Source of the DNA: Lachnospiraceae bacterium
GTDB lineage: Bacteria; Bacillota; Clostridia; Lachnospirales; Lachnospiraceae
Length of the DNA: 8,963 nt
Reading direction: 5' to 3'
Assembly (NCBI GenBank): GCA_900770345.1
Contig: CAAGKF010000084.1
Coordinates: 1 to 8,963, forward strand
Position 1 is the stretch's first letter; each line of letters begins with the position of its first letter. Positions 1 to 6,386 of the stretch are shown one piece after another. The position numbers and the translations under genes were made by a program. The notes beneath the pieces are model-generated. The model made no database searches and was not told the DNA's origin. It saw only the letters and a program-made list of their open reading frames with translations.

Positions 1-632
1 AATGAGATTGCAGGCACAAAGTTTCCCACCCTAAACATCTCATCTGCGAATTCTTCATCAATCAACGTAGAATTGGTAAAGCAAAGGAAAACACAATCCG
101 AATGTTTTTCACAGAGACGAATCAAATCTTTTTTTCTGACCAATGGTTCCCCACCGGTGTATATATACATATACACACCAAGTTCTTTCCCCTGCCGGAC
201 AATATCATCAATTTCATCATACGTGAGGTTTAATTTATGCCCATACTCAGCTGCCCAACAGCCGGTACAATGCAGGTTGCATGCAGATGTAGGATCCAGA
301 AGGATTGCCCAGGGAATATTACAGTTATATTTTTTCCTCAGTTCTTCTTCTTTTTTCCATCCGACCAGACTGGCATTAATAAAAAGGTTTACTGCAAGGG
401 TCTTTGTCACATTCGGGTCTACTTCTTTAAAAAGACGACGGATATAATTATAATAAGGATGGTCAGGATCTGTGATTGCCTCTCGAATTGCTCTTCTCTG
501 AGACGTGAACTCTCCATCCGCAAATTTATCTGCCCAGTCCATAATCTTTGGCATATTTTTATCCGGATCTTTGTAAATGTAATTAAAGGTCTGCTCAATT
601 CCAAGTTTCTTTAAAGTATTTGTTGCATTCAT
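1..632 (-). CDS. Radical SAM protein, N-terminal part (truncated by window edge)
   Basis: The first 210 residues are visible and the reading frame is open to the left edge, so the 3' part of the gene lies outside the window. The radical SAM cluster motif CX3CX2C is at Cys118, Cys122 and Cys125 (CNLHCTGC) and is followed by GGEP at residues 160-163, which binds the amino group of S-adenosylmethionine. By family knowledge it should hold a [4Fe-4S] cluster and cleave SAM to start radical chemistry. The substrate cannot be told from this part. About 110 residues precede the cluster motif, a longer N-terminal extension than in minimal family members, and no membrane segment is seen. The ATG at 632 is chosen because GGAGG (645-641) lies 8 nt upstream. 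The DUF308 gene ends 53 nt upstream on the same strand, so the two may be co-transcribed. Whether a SPASM or other auxiliary-cluster domain follows is unknown. Confidence 0.9.
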   Translation of the reverse strand, partial: MNATNTLKKLGIEQTFNYIYKDPDKNMPKIMDWADKFADGEFTSQRRAIREAITDPDHPYYNYIRRLFKEVDPNVTKTLAVNLFINASLVGWKKEEELRKKYNCNIPWAILLDPTSACNLHCTGCWAAEYGHKLNLTYDEIDDIVRQGKELGVYMYIYTGGEPLVRKKDLIRLCEKHSDCVFLCFTNSTLIDEEFADEMFRVGNFVPAIS

Positions 633-685
633 CGTACATTCCTCCTATGTTTCTATTTATCATTTATACTATTTTCAATTTATAT

Positions 686-1216
686 CTATGAACCTGTCCC
701 GGAAATCTCTACAGTGCAATGTACAATATAATGCCTCATGCCTCCTTCCGCCAGCAAAGCACATCCCGCAACAAACAGAGTATTCCGGATTAAGAGTACC
801 ACACCTAAGGTTCCTGATAATACAGATAAAAATAGTATCCATCTCCACTTTGCCAGGCCAAACCTCCGTGCATCCAGTGATGTCTGAATAGAAAGAAGAC
901 TGTCCAGCAGGATTAAAATTCCTAAAGCAGCCAGCAAATTGGAACCATTATATTTTCCCATGATGCAGAGAGCAATTACACCCAACGCCATTAGAAAAAT
1001 CCCACAGGCAAAATCATACTGAAAAGCAAGGCAATAGAGATCTTTTGAAAAATAACCAATAATTTTTATGATACCGTAAGCAATCAAAATAATCCCTGCC
1101 ACAATTTCTGCATTTCCAGTCATCATACCCGGGTGAAAGATACAGCACAATCCGGTAATATAAAATGTGATAGAAATCAGGATATACCCGATTTTTGCTG
1201 TTTTCAGTTGTTTCAA
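686..1216 (-). CDS. DUF308/HdeD-like six-helix membrane protein
   Basis: This 176-residue, very hydrophobic protein has about six predicted membrane segments (near residues 10-27, 37-55, 65-85, 93-110, 125-143 and 147-158). They are grouped as helix pairs with a polar link around residues 112-126 (DARRFGLAKWRW). This arrangement matches the DUF308/HdeD family, whose E. coli member is linked to acid resistance; the biochemical function is unknown. The start is assigned to TTG at 1216: GGGAGG (1230-1225) sits 8 nt before it, and the next residues lead straight into the first helix. A longer reading frame from a TTG at 1285 would add 23 residues but has no comparable ribosome site. The C-terminal tail after the last helix is short and polar. 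It lies upstream of the radical SAM gene on the same strand, possibly forming a two-gene operon. The family call rests on topology and motif resemblance only. Confidence 0.75.
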   Translation of the reverse strand: MKQLKTAKIGYILISITFYITGLCCIFHPGMMTGNAEIVAGIILIAYGIIKIIGYFSKDLYCLAFQYDFACGIFLMALGVIALCIMGKYNGSNLLAALGILILLDSLLSIQTSLDARRFGLAKWRWILFLSVLSGTLGVVLLIRNTLFVAGCALLAEGGMRHYIVHCTVEISGTGS

Positions 1217-1244
1217 AAAGTACACCTCCCTTAAAAGTACTTTT
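1216..1244 (-). promoter_or_regulatory. Hairpin presenting the ribosome site of the DUF308 gene in its loop
   Basis: Reading the minus strand, AAAAGTAC (1244-1237) can pair perfectly with GTACTTTT (1223-1216), an 8-bp stem. It encloses a 13-nt loop that contains the GGGAGG Shine-Dalgarno sequence, and the first base of the TTG start codon forms the foot of the stem. The left arm also belongs to a perfect 12-bp DNA palindrome, AAAAGTACTTTT (1233-1244), so a protein-binding site is an alternative reading. A translational control role is inference. Confidence 0.4.
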
Positions 1245-1314
1245 GTTTGTAGCATTAATTTAATCCGGTTATACCTATCAGACAATAGACAAAACAGAAA
1301 CTAATATCTAAAAA

Positions 1315-1341
1315 CTAGACATATAATAGATGTTTGTCTAG
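1315..1341. promoter_or_regulatory. Inverted repeat CTAGACA-N13-TGTCTAG, candidate operator
   Basis: Two perfect 7-bp arms (1315-1321 and 1335-1341) are separated by 13 bp. On the minus strand the spacer contains TATTAT, which could be a -10 element for the DUF308 gene about 100 bp downstream, although no good -35 is visible. A further TAGACA copy is at 1287-1292, followed upstream by a related CAGACA at 1280-1285. This cluster of like half-sites in a non-coding stretch suggests binding by an unidentified dimeric regulator. Confidence 0.4.
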
Positions 1342-1352
1342 CTGGAATCATC

Positions 1353-1408
1353 AAATACAAAACCGCTGCAACTTCTATCCTGCACGTGGATAAAAATTGC
1401 AGCGGTTT
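1353..1408 (-). terminator. Rho-independent terminator of the VTC-DUF4956-CotH operon
   Basis: A perfect 12-bp stem pairs 1408-1397 (AAACCGCTGCAA on the minus strand) with 1371-1360. A smaller internal TATCC/GGATA hairpin sits in the loop, and the minus-strand run TTTTGTATTT follows. It begins 12 nt past the CotH stop codon, where a terminator of this operon is expected. The opposite strand has an AAAA flank on the other side but lacks a strong T run, so it probably works mainly on the minus strand. Confidence 0.85.
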
Positions 1409-1419
1409 GTAATTGCTCG

Positions 1420-3687
1420 CTAATGCTTATATAACTTCGCAATGATCAATCCTGCACCAAGAATCAGTACGGATACGGCAATCCATATCCAGTTGGTGCT
1501 GTTTGAAGTTGCATTGCCCATGCCGTTCATATCGAAATTGCCGCCGGGCATCTGCATATTACTACCGGATGGGCGATTACCGTTTCCGGAGGAACCTGTA
1601 TTATCAGAAGTTCCAGAATCTACCGATGATATAGTTTCTGTTCTTCCAGTCGATTGACCAGGGAAACCTTCCGGCATTTCTCCGTTCTGTGGCATCCCCT
1701 CGGAAGTTGTTGCAAACGTTCTTTGCGTATTCAATCCGGAAGAAGAATTTTCACTCGCATCAGATTTAGTCGCATCGGTGTTATCTGATGGCCCAAGACC
1801 CCCGAAGCTTCCTTTATTCCCATTCATACCCTGCATATCACTGCCTCTGAAACCACCACCCATGCTCATGGAACCCATATCGGAAAGAGTGAGTCCTGAC
1901 GCATCCACATAGTTCATGTTACTTGTGGTTTCTCCGTTTGTAAGCTGCATGGAAATGCTTTCAGAACGCAGGGTGCAGAACTGACGCATGGTTTCAACAC
2001 CGTTTTCAAACTCTTCGTAAGTGTAGAACGCCGTGGGATCTTTTTCAACATAGGATTTGATCAGATTATATGCGTTGTCGATGATGCCGCCAATGTCAAC
2101 CGTATTCATGAAATCTGTAAAATTCTGATGATACAGTTCTATGTAAGTTTCGTCAGACAGAATCCAGTTCCACATGGGTCGATCCTCGCTGGAGCTGCCG
2201 GACACAGGAGCATCTATCGGTGTATTGACTGTGCTCTGTGCATTTCCTCCTTGGAAAGTCCCAAATGCCAGATTATAGTCCCACGGTATCATTGCCATCT
2301 GTCCGTTTTCTTCATATAAATAATAATTGTGAATCATGGAGCCGGTGTAGCTGTCTCCGTTACATACATAGTTGTGTACTACGAAATAGCGGATAACCTG
2401 TTCAATATCTACAACAGATTCTATCTGTTCGCCATTTGAAAGCTTTTTCAGAGATTCGATGAGCCGTGTCTGATCAGTTGTGGTAATGTCTGTCTTGGCG
2501 CTGTTCCAGATACTAGAGTAGCTTGAGGCATTGTCATCAATATACTGCAGTTTGGCATCAGCGGAACCCATGCCGCCAAAACCGCCCATCCCACCCATGT
2601 CGGGCATTTCAAGGGAACCGCTGTTCATTACCTCATGCATCAGCTTCTGCATCGTTTCTTCATCCAGAGAAGACAGAACAGACTGAATACTTTCCATAGT
2701 GATCTTCTCAAAATCAATACCATCCAGCAAAGCCATATCAAGGTTCAGTTCTTCAAAGGCTGCTCGAAGAGTTTCTTCATCAATCGACAAATTGAAATCA
2801 CCTCTGCCGCCGCCAAAGGAAGATGTATCACTATTTTCAGAATTACCCTGGGGCATATCGGGCTTCTGCGGCATATCCCCCTGCATTTGCGAGGGATCGA
2901 AATTGCCTTTATCTGGCATTTCACCTCCGAACATAGCAGAAGAATCATAACCACCCATATCGGGCATGGTAATGCCACCGGAAGATTCACTGGACTCACC
3001 GGACGTGTCAACGGTGTTCATAAAATCCTCCATATTGAAGTCTTTGCCGTTGCCTCGACCACCGCCAAAGCTCATGCTATCCGGCTTATACAGCTCCCCG
3101 TAATCAGAACCATAATTGCGCTCCAAAAACGCTTCTTCTATGCCCTCCACGGCCAGATACAGTCCCCAGTCCCTGCCGTTAACTGTTATATAAACATAAC
3201 TGCACAAAGGCGAAGCTACACCAAATTCGTTCATCATGGTGTAGGTCAGGTAGTCCTTCATCATGGTGGAATCCTGAATCAGATTGTTCAGGCTCAGCTT
3301 ATCCAGCCCGTGATAGGACTTGGTGCTGTCGTAGTGGTCAAACTCGATTTTGAAGCTGTAGCGTTCACTGCCGAGAGAAGATACCGTAGACAGAGAGGTA
3401 TTTCCCTTCGCCCGAATTCCCACATTTTTATAGGATTCGCCATCGATCACCACGTTGGCTGTATAGTATTCTTCACTGGTGGCGTCGTCGATGAATTCAT
3501 CCCAGTCGTTCATGACAATATCCACGGTATGAACCTTTGTATTGTCAAATAATCTGTCTTCGTACCCCATCGAGTGCGTCATTGCTTCGATGCCGAGGGC
3601 AGCGCCATTCATAAAAAGAATGGTCACCACCAGCATCAATGCCGTAATAAATACGGCGACACGATCAAAATGTTTGCTTCCTGACAT
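1420..3687 (-). CDS. CotH-family kinase-like protein, membrane anchored, with Met/Gly/Asp-rich inserts
   Basis: This 755-residue protein belongs to the CotH family, whose characterised members (spore-coat CotH, Legionella and eukaryote-like relatives) are atypical protein kinases or phosphotransferases. Residues 9-33 form an N-terminal membrane anchor or uncleaved signal, and residues 732-750 a C-terminal helix with a short basic tail, so the body should be extracytoplasmic. Kinase-type landmarks appear in order: RAKGNTSL (92-99), SFKIEFD (111-117), LDKLSLNN with YLTYTMMNEFG (128-156), NGRDWGLYLAVEGI (170-183), HNYYLYEENG (453-462) and the probable metal-binding IPWDYNLAFG (467-476). The fold is split by a low-complexity insert at about residues 204-385, with SFGGGRG twice and repeated MPDMGG/EMPD/DMPQ units. 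A similar Met/Gly/Ser-rich stalk at about 598-731 leads to the last helix. At 755 residues it is longer than most relatives because of these parts. It starts 3 nt after the DUF4956 stop codon. It is the last gene of the operon. The substrate is unknown. Confidence 0.93.
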   Translation of the reverse strand: MSGSKHFDRVAVFITALMLVVTILFMNGAALGIEAMTHSMGYEDRLFDNTKVHTVDIVMNDWDEFIDDATSEEYYTANVVIDGESYKNVGIRAKGNTSLSTVSSLGSERYSFKIEFDHYDSTKSYHGLDKLSLNNLIQDSTMMKDYLTYTMMNEFGVASPLCSYVYITVNGRDWGLYLAVEGIEEAFLERNYGSDYGELYKPDSMSFGGGRGNGKDFNMEDFMNTVDTSGESSESSGGITMPDMGGYDSSAMFGGEMPDKGNFDPSQMQGDMPQKPDMPQGNSENSDTSSFGGGRGDFNLSIDEETLRAAFEELNLDMALLDGIDFEKITMESIQSVLSSLDEETMQKLMHEVMNSGSLEMPDMGGMGGFGGMGSADAKLQYIDDNASSYSSIWNSAKTDITTTDQTRLIESLKKLSNGEQIESVVDIEQVIRYFVVHNYVCNGDSYTGSMIHNYYLYEENGQMAMIPWDYNLAFGTFQGGNAQSTVNTPIDAPVSGSSSEDRPMWNWILSDETYIELYHQNFTDFMNTVDIGGIIDNAYNLIKSYVEKDPTAFYTYEEFENGVETMRQFCTLRSESISMQLTNGETTSNMNYVDASGLTLSDMGSMSMGGGFRGSDMQGMNGNKGSFGGLGPSDNTDATKSDASENSSSGLNTQRTFATTSEGMPQNGEMPEGFPGQSTGRTETISSVDSGTSDNTGSSGNGNRPSGSNMQMPGGNFDMNGMGNATSNSTNWIWIAVSVLILGAGLIIAKLYKH

Positions 3688-3690
3688 AAT

Positions 3691-4362
3691 TTACCCCATA
3701 TACTCACCATTGTAAGAGACGATCACTGCACTGTTGACACCGGGCATTTCCGAGAGGATGTTGATAAAATCAGTATCATCATTCTTCAACCGGACTTCAA
3801 TGTTCAGTTCGATGGCTCCCTTGACGGCGGATTTGCTTTTGATTGTCGTTTTCGTCACGTTTTTGGAGAGGAATTCCCTGGCCTTTACCTCCGCATCGTG
3901 GTCGGTGCAGCTGAGAACCACCATGTAGGGATGGGTATTGGAAGTTCTGTTCACAAATATCAGAAGAATGATGCCGATGCAGACACTTCCAATGATAGCC
4001 AGTGGGATCATGCCTGCTGCGAGAATAATGCCGGCGCCGATGGACCAGAACAGGAACGCAATGTCCAGTGGGTCTTTGATGGCAGTACGGAAACGAACGA
4101 TAGAGAGCGCACCGACCATACCGAGGGAAAGAACCACATTAGAGGTTACGGCAAGAATAACGATTGCTGTAATCATGGTCAGGGCAATCAGCGTTGTACC
4201 AAAGCCCGCAGAATACATCACGCCACGATAGGTTTTCTTATAGATGAGGAAGATAAAAAGGCCAATGCCGAAAGACAGGATAATAGTCAGGATCATATCA
4301 AAGATACTGATGGAAGATACGTTTTCCAGAAAACTGGATTTGAAAATGTCGCTGAAAGTCAT
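3691..4362 (-). CDS. DUF4956 membrane protein
   Basis: The protein has 223 residues. The N-terminal 140 residues hold about four hydrophobic segments (roughly 20-41, 49-72, 76-88 and 101-137, the last probably two helices). Between them is a conserved-looking polar motif, GALSIVRFRTAIKDPLD (84-100), characteristic of DUF4956. Residues about 145-220 form a soluble tail with alternating hydrophobic and charged residues (for example IELNIEVRLKNDDTDF and MPGVNSAVIVSYNGE), resembling a small alpha-beta ACT-like domain; that resemblance is a reading by eye. The function is unknown, but the family recurs beside VTC-domain and CotH genes, so it likely provides a membrane partner, channel or scaffold for their product. 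The start ATG has AGGAGAAA about 7-8 nt upstream. The gap to the upstream VTC gene is 24 nt and to CotH 3 nt, so all three should share one transcript. Confidence 0.88.
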   Translation of the reverse strand: MTFSDIFKSSFLENVSSISIFDMILTIILSFGIGLFIFLIYKKTYRGVMYSAGFGTTLIALTMITAIVILAVTSNVVLSLGMVGALSIVRFRTAIKDPLDIAFLFWSIGAGIILAAGMIPLAIIGSVCIGIILLIFVNRTSNTHPYMVVLSCTDHDAEVKAREFLSKNVTKTTIKSKSAVKGAIELNIEVRLKNDDTDFINILSEMPGVNSAVIVSYNGEYMG

Positions 4363-4386
4363 AGTTGTTTTTCTCCTTATGTTTAG

Positions 4387-5058
4387 TTAATCGTACATTC
4401 GACCAGCTGCGTATTTGGAATAGGCTGTGCTGTGCCTGTCCCCAAGCTGCACCATATCGCGAATCACATCGGGCAGGAAATTGTCCCATTTCACTTCCAG
4501 GATACAGGGAGAACCTGGAACCGGAATGGTGGTGCAATTGGGATTTAAGAAATCAGTGCAGCGAAGGGCGGTGCGAATATTGTAGTCCAACGTCACGCGG
4601 ACATTGCCGGGACCGAATACAAATGGCTCCCGCGTGTAATCCACGATTACTTTTGCTGCCAATCCTTCGTTGCGGAGACGGGAATAAAAACCCAGGAGCA
4701 CTTCATCGGTGCTTTCCGCCATCCAGCGGATGTCGCCATCCGCAATCTGCTGCGCCTGCTCTGTGGTCAGCAGTGTGGAATCCTTATAGCCCAGCCCGCC
4801 GTGCTTGAACTTTCGTTCCAGATGAATGACGGATGGGTTGTTGTTATAGAAACGAATCCGATATTTTTCCCGGATGCTCACGCCCTCCAGCTTTTCCCGC
4901 AAGGCTTTATCATCCAGATTGTCAAAATACAGACTGCGAATTTCATAACGCCCGTCATCGGCATGGCTGTCCGGCGACATAACGGCTTTCAATCTTTGTC
5001 TCAGGATCAGCATATCCAGATTGCTGATCTCATGCTTTACTTCATGTCTGAATTGCAA
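4387..5058 (-). CDS. VTC-domain polyphosphate polymerase-like protein
   Basis: This 223-residue protein fits the VTC/CYTH-like tunnel fold that, in yeast Vtc4, polymerises ATP gamma-phosphate into polyphosphate. The basic residues expected to line the tunnel are visible in order: RHEVKHEI (4-11), RYEIRSLYFDN (37-47), EKYRIRFY (64-71), HLERKFKHGG (79-88), KVIVDYTREPFV (136-147), VRVTLDYNIR (153-162), ILEVKWD (186-192, with Glu188 as the likely metal ligand) and SKY (214-216). It covers a single VTC domain with no SPX domain and no membrane helix, so it should be cytoplasmic or recruited to the membrane by DUF4956. The TTG at 5058 is chosen as start because AGGAGG (5072-5067) lies 8 nt upstream and the domain begins at once. 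The longer frame from 5160 would run through a predicted terminator and promoter. It is the first gene of the VTC-DUF4956-CotH operon. Polymerase activity is inferred from motifs. Confidence 0.9.
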   Translation of the reverse strand: MQFRHEVKHEISNLDMLILRQRLKAVMSPDSHADDGRYEIRSLYFDNLDDKALREKLEGVSIREKYRIRFYNNNPSVIHLERKFKHGGLGYKDSTLLTTEQAQQIADGDIRWMAESTDEVLLGFYSRLRNEGLAAKVIVDYTREPFVFGPGNVRVTLDYNIRTALRCTDFLNPNCTTIPVPGSPCILEVKWDNFLPDVIRDMVQLGDRHSTAYSKYAAGRMYD

Positions 5059-5083
5059 GCAGCATTCCTCCTTTCTGTGCACG

Positions 5084-5112
5084 ATTATAAAACACCAACC
5101 TATGAGCGACAT
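5084..5112 (-). promoter_or_regulatory. Candidate promoter for the VTC-DUF4956-CotH operon
   Basis: On the minus strand a perfect TATAAT (5089-5084) stands 11 nt before the AGGAGG of the VTC gene. At 17 bp spacing the -35 region reads ATGTCG, which matches only 3 of 6 consensus bases. A good -10 with a poor -35 is typical of activator-dependent promoters, in keeping with the adjacent two-component genes. The predicted leader would be only about 20 nt. Confidence 0.4.
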
Positions 5113-5113
5113 T

Positions 5114-5151
5114 AGAAAAGCCTTCCCGCTCGTGAACATTTTCGGAAAGGC
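5114..5151 (-). terminator. Terminator or attenuator between the sensor kinase and VTC genes
   Basis: On the minus strand GCCTTTCC (5151-5144) pairs with GGGAAGGC (5127-5120), 8 bp with one G-T wobble, around a 16-nt loop. TTTTCT follows at once (5119-5114). It begins 23 nt past the kinase stop codon and would separate the regulator-kinase transcript from the VTC operon, or reduce read-through into it. Confidence 0.6.
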
Positions 5152-5163
5152 ATGTAACATTTT
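5135..5163. repeat. Direct repeat AACATTTT, 21-bp period, possible response-regulator site
   Basis: Two identical 8-bp copies lie at 5135-5142 and 5156-5163, both preceded by TG or TGT. The period of 21 bp places them on the same face of the helix. They sit about 58 to 86 bp upstream of the start site predicted from the TATAAT at 5084-5089. OmpR-family regulators bind direct repeats, so this is a reasonable candidate site, but an AT-rich 8-mer repeating by chance is possible. Confidence 0.3.
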
Positions 5164-5174
5164 GTGAAGTCATC

Positions 5175-6386
5175 TTAAAAACGGGCAACAAAACATATTT
5201 CCCCGGTAGATATATATTCTGCTGTTAACTTGCCGCCAAAGGTTTCCGCAATGGCACGGGCAGCCGAAAGACCGATCCCATACCCGGAGGACGGATTGCT
5301 TTGGGTTCTGACGCTGTCCCCCCGGTAAAACCGCTCAAAGAGTCGTTCAGGGTCAGAACCAGAGGGCATTTCGCAGGTGTTTTCTTCTGTGATTTCAACA
5401 TGTCCGCCAACATTCATCACAGAGAACCGTATCGTTCCTCCTTCCGGTGTGTACTTTACCGCATTGTCAAGCAGAATCGAAATCATCTGAGAGAACGTAT
5501 CCCAGTGTACCTGCAGGAAAACGTGGGGTTGGATGCTGGAGGAGAAGGCGATTTGCTTTTCCGCCACAGCGTCTTCATAGATGGACAGCATACCGCTAAT
5601 CAGCTCGCTGATATCTATATACTCCGTAGGCAGTTTCGTTTCTTCGTCCAGCTTAGACAGGGTCAGAAGATTCGTCATTAACACATTCAGCCGCTTGGTC
5701 TGAGTCCGGATGTTCTTGCTGTATTTGCTTTCTCCGTAAATCAGCGTTGCAGCGTCATTGTTGGACTGAATAATGGCAAGGGGTGTTTTCAGTTCATGTC
5801 CGGCGTTGGTAATGAACTGCTTTTGCTTTTCTATCCCCGCTAGAATTGGACGAACCGCATGCTTGGAAAGTAAAACCACAAACAGAAAAATCAAAAGCCA
5901 GCACATGAATGCAATGGCAGTGGAAACACTGAATATCATCACGAAGGTGCTTAACTGATAAGACGTATCCATGAAAAAAATCAAGCGATCTGATCCGAAC
6001 TGTTTTACTTCATATTTGTATCCATCAATTTTTCCGGAAACATCGGTGATCTGCGCAGCATATTGCTCTGCCTGTTCCGTGCTGACGGAGGAAATCTGAT
6101 CGAGATTGACATCCAGAACCATTCCGTTTTGATCGCTGAGGACTGTGAAAAAACGGGCGGATTTGATCGTATCCATGTTCATAGGTGGTGCAAAGGGCCT
6201 GGGTTCACGGAACTCCATTGGGGGAAATTTCTCATCCACGCTGACAAGGGTGTGCAGAATGTCATCAGATTGTCGGTCAAGAATGATCCAACTGAATCCG
6301 TCAATCGCCCCAATCAGTACCACCAGCAGGACGGTGACAGCGGACATGGCAAAAAGAACAAACTTCTTTCTTAATGTTTTCTTCAT
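5175..6386 (-). CDS. Two-component sensor histidine kinase (HisKA/HATPase)
   Basis: This 403-residue kinase has a transmembrane helix at about 9-36, an external sensor region at about 37-145 (with a proline-rich stretch, FPPMEFREPRPFAPP, at 54-68), and a second helix at about 147-173. The DHp domain follows with the H box FITNAGHELKTPL (phospho-acceptor His197). In the ATPase domain the N box is LLDNAVKYT (305-313), the F box LFERFYRGD (349-357) and the G2 box SGYGIGLSAARAIAETFGG (367-385). The usual DxGxG G1 box is replaced by ITEENTCEMPSGSD (332-345), a substitution I recall in relatives among Firmicutes. The ATG at 6386 is chosen because GGAG lies 8 nt upstream and the helix follows. It overlaps the response regulator stop codon as ATGA, indicating translational coupling. 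The signal is unknown; the VTC operon immediately downstream is the likeliest target. Confidence 0.93.
   Translation of the reverse strand: MKKTLRKKFVLFAMSAVTVLLVVLIGAIDGFSWIILDRQSDDILHTLVSVDEKFPPMEFREPRPFAPPMNMDTIKSARFFTVLSDQNGMVLDVNLDQISSVSTEQAEQYAAQITDVSGKIDGYKYEVKQFGSDRLIFFMDTSYQLSTFVMIFSVSTAIAFMCWLLIFLFVVLLSKHAVRPILAGIEKQKQFITNAGHELKTPLAIIQSNNDAATLIYGESKYSKNIRTQTKRLNVLMTNLLTLSKLDEETKLPTEYIDISELISGMLSIYEDAVAEKQIAFSSSIQPHVFLQVHWDTFSQMISILLDNAVKYTPEGGTIRFSVMNVGGHVEITEENTCEMPSGSDPERLFERFYRGDSVRTQSNPSSGYGIGLSAARAIAETFGGKLTAEYISTGEICFVARF

Noticed and set aside
160..180. TA-rich alternating stretch near the left edge
   Set aside because: It encodes VYMYIYTGG of the radical SAM protein, so it is coding sequence rather than a repeat element or promoter.
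73..614. Plus-strand open frames of about 125 residues near the left edge
   Set aside because: The minus strand here encodes a radical SAM protein with intact CX3CX2C and GGEP motifs, so the plus frames are shadows.
2635..3552. A 305-residue open frame on the plus strand
   Set aside because: It lies entirely antisense to the CotH coding region, has no ribosome site and shows no recognisable domain. It is a shadow of the codon bias of the real gene.
3898..4386. Plus-strand open frames of 162 and 97 residues opposite the DUF4956 gene
   Set aside because: They are fully covered by a clear membrane-protein gene on the other strand, and their composition is that of a reversed hydrophobic gene.
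5059..5160. A 34-residue N-terminal extension of the VTC protein
   Set aside because: The segment runs through a predicted terminator and promoter, the AGGAGG is placed for the TTG at 5058, and the VTC domain begins right there.
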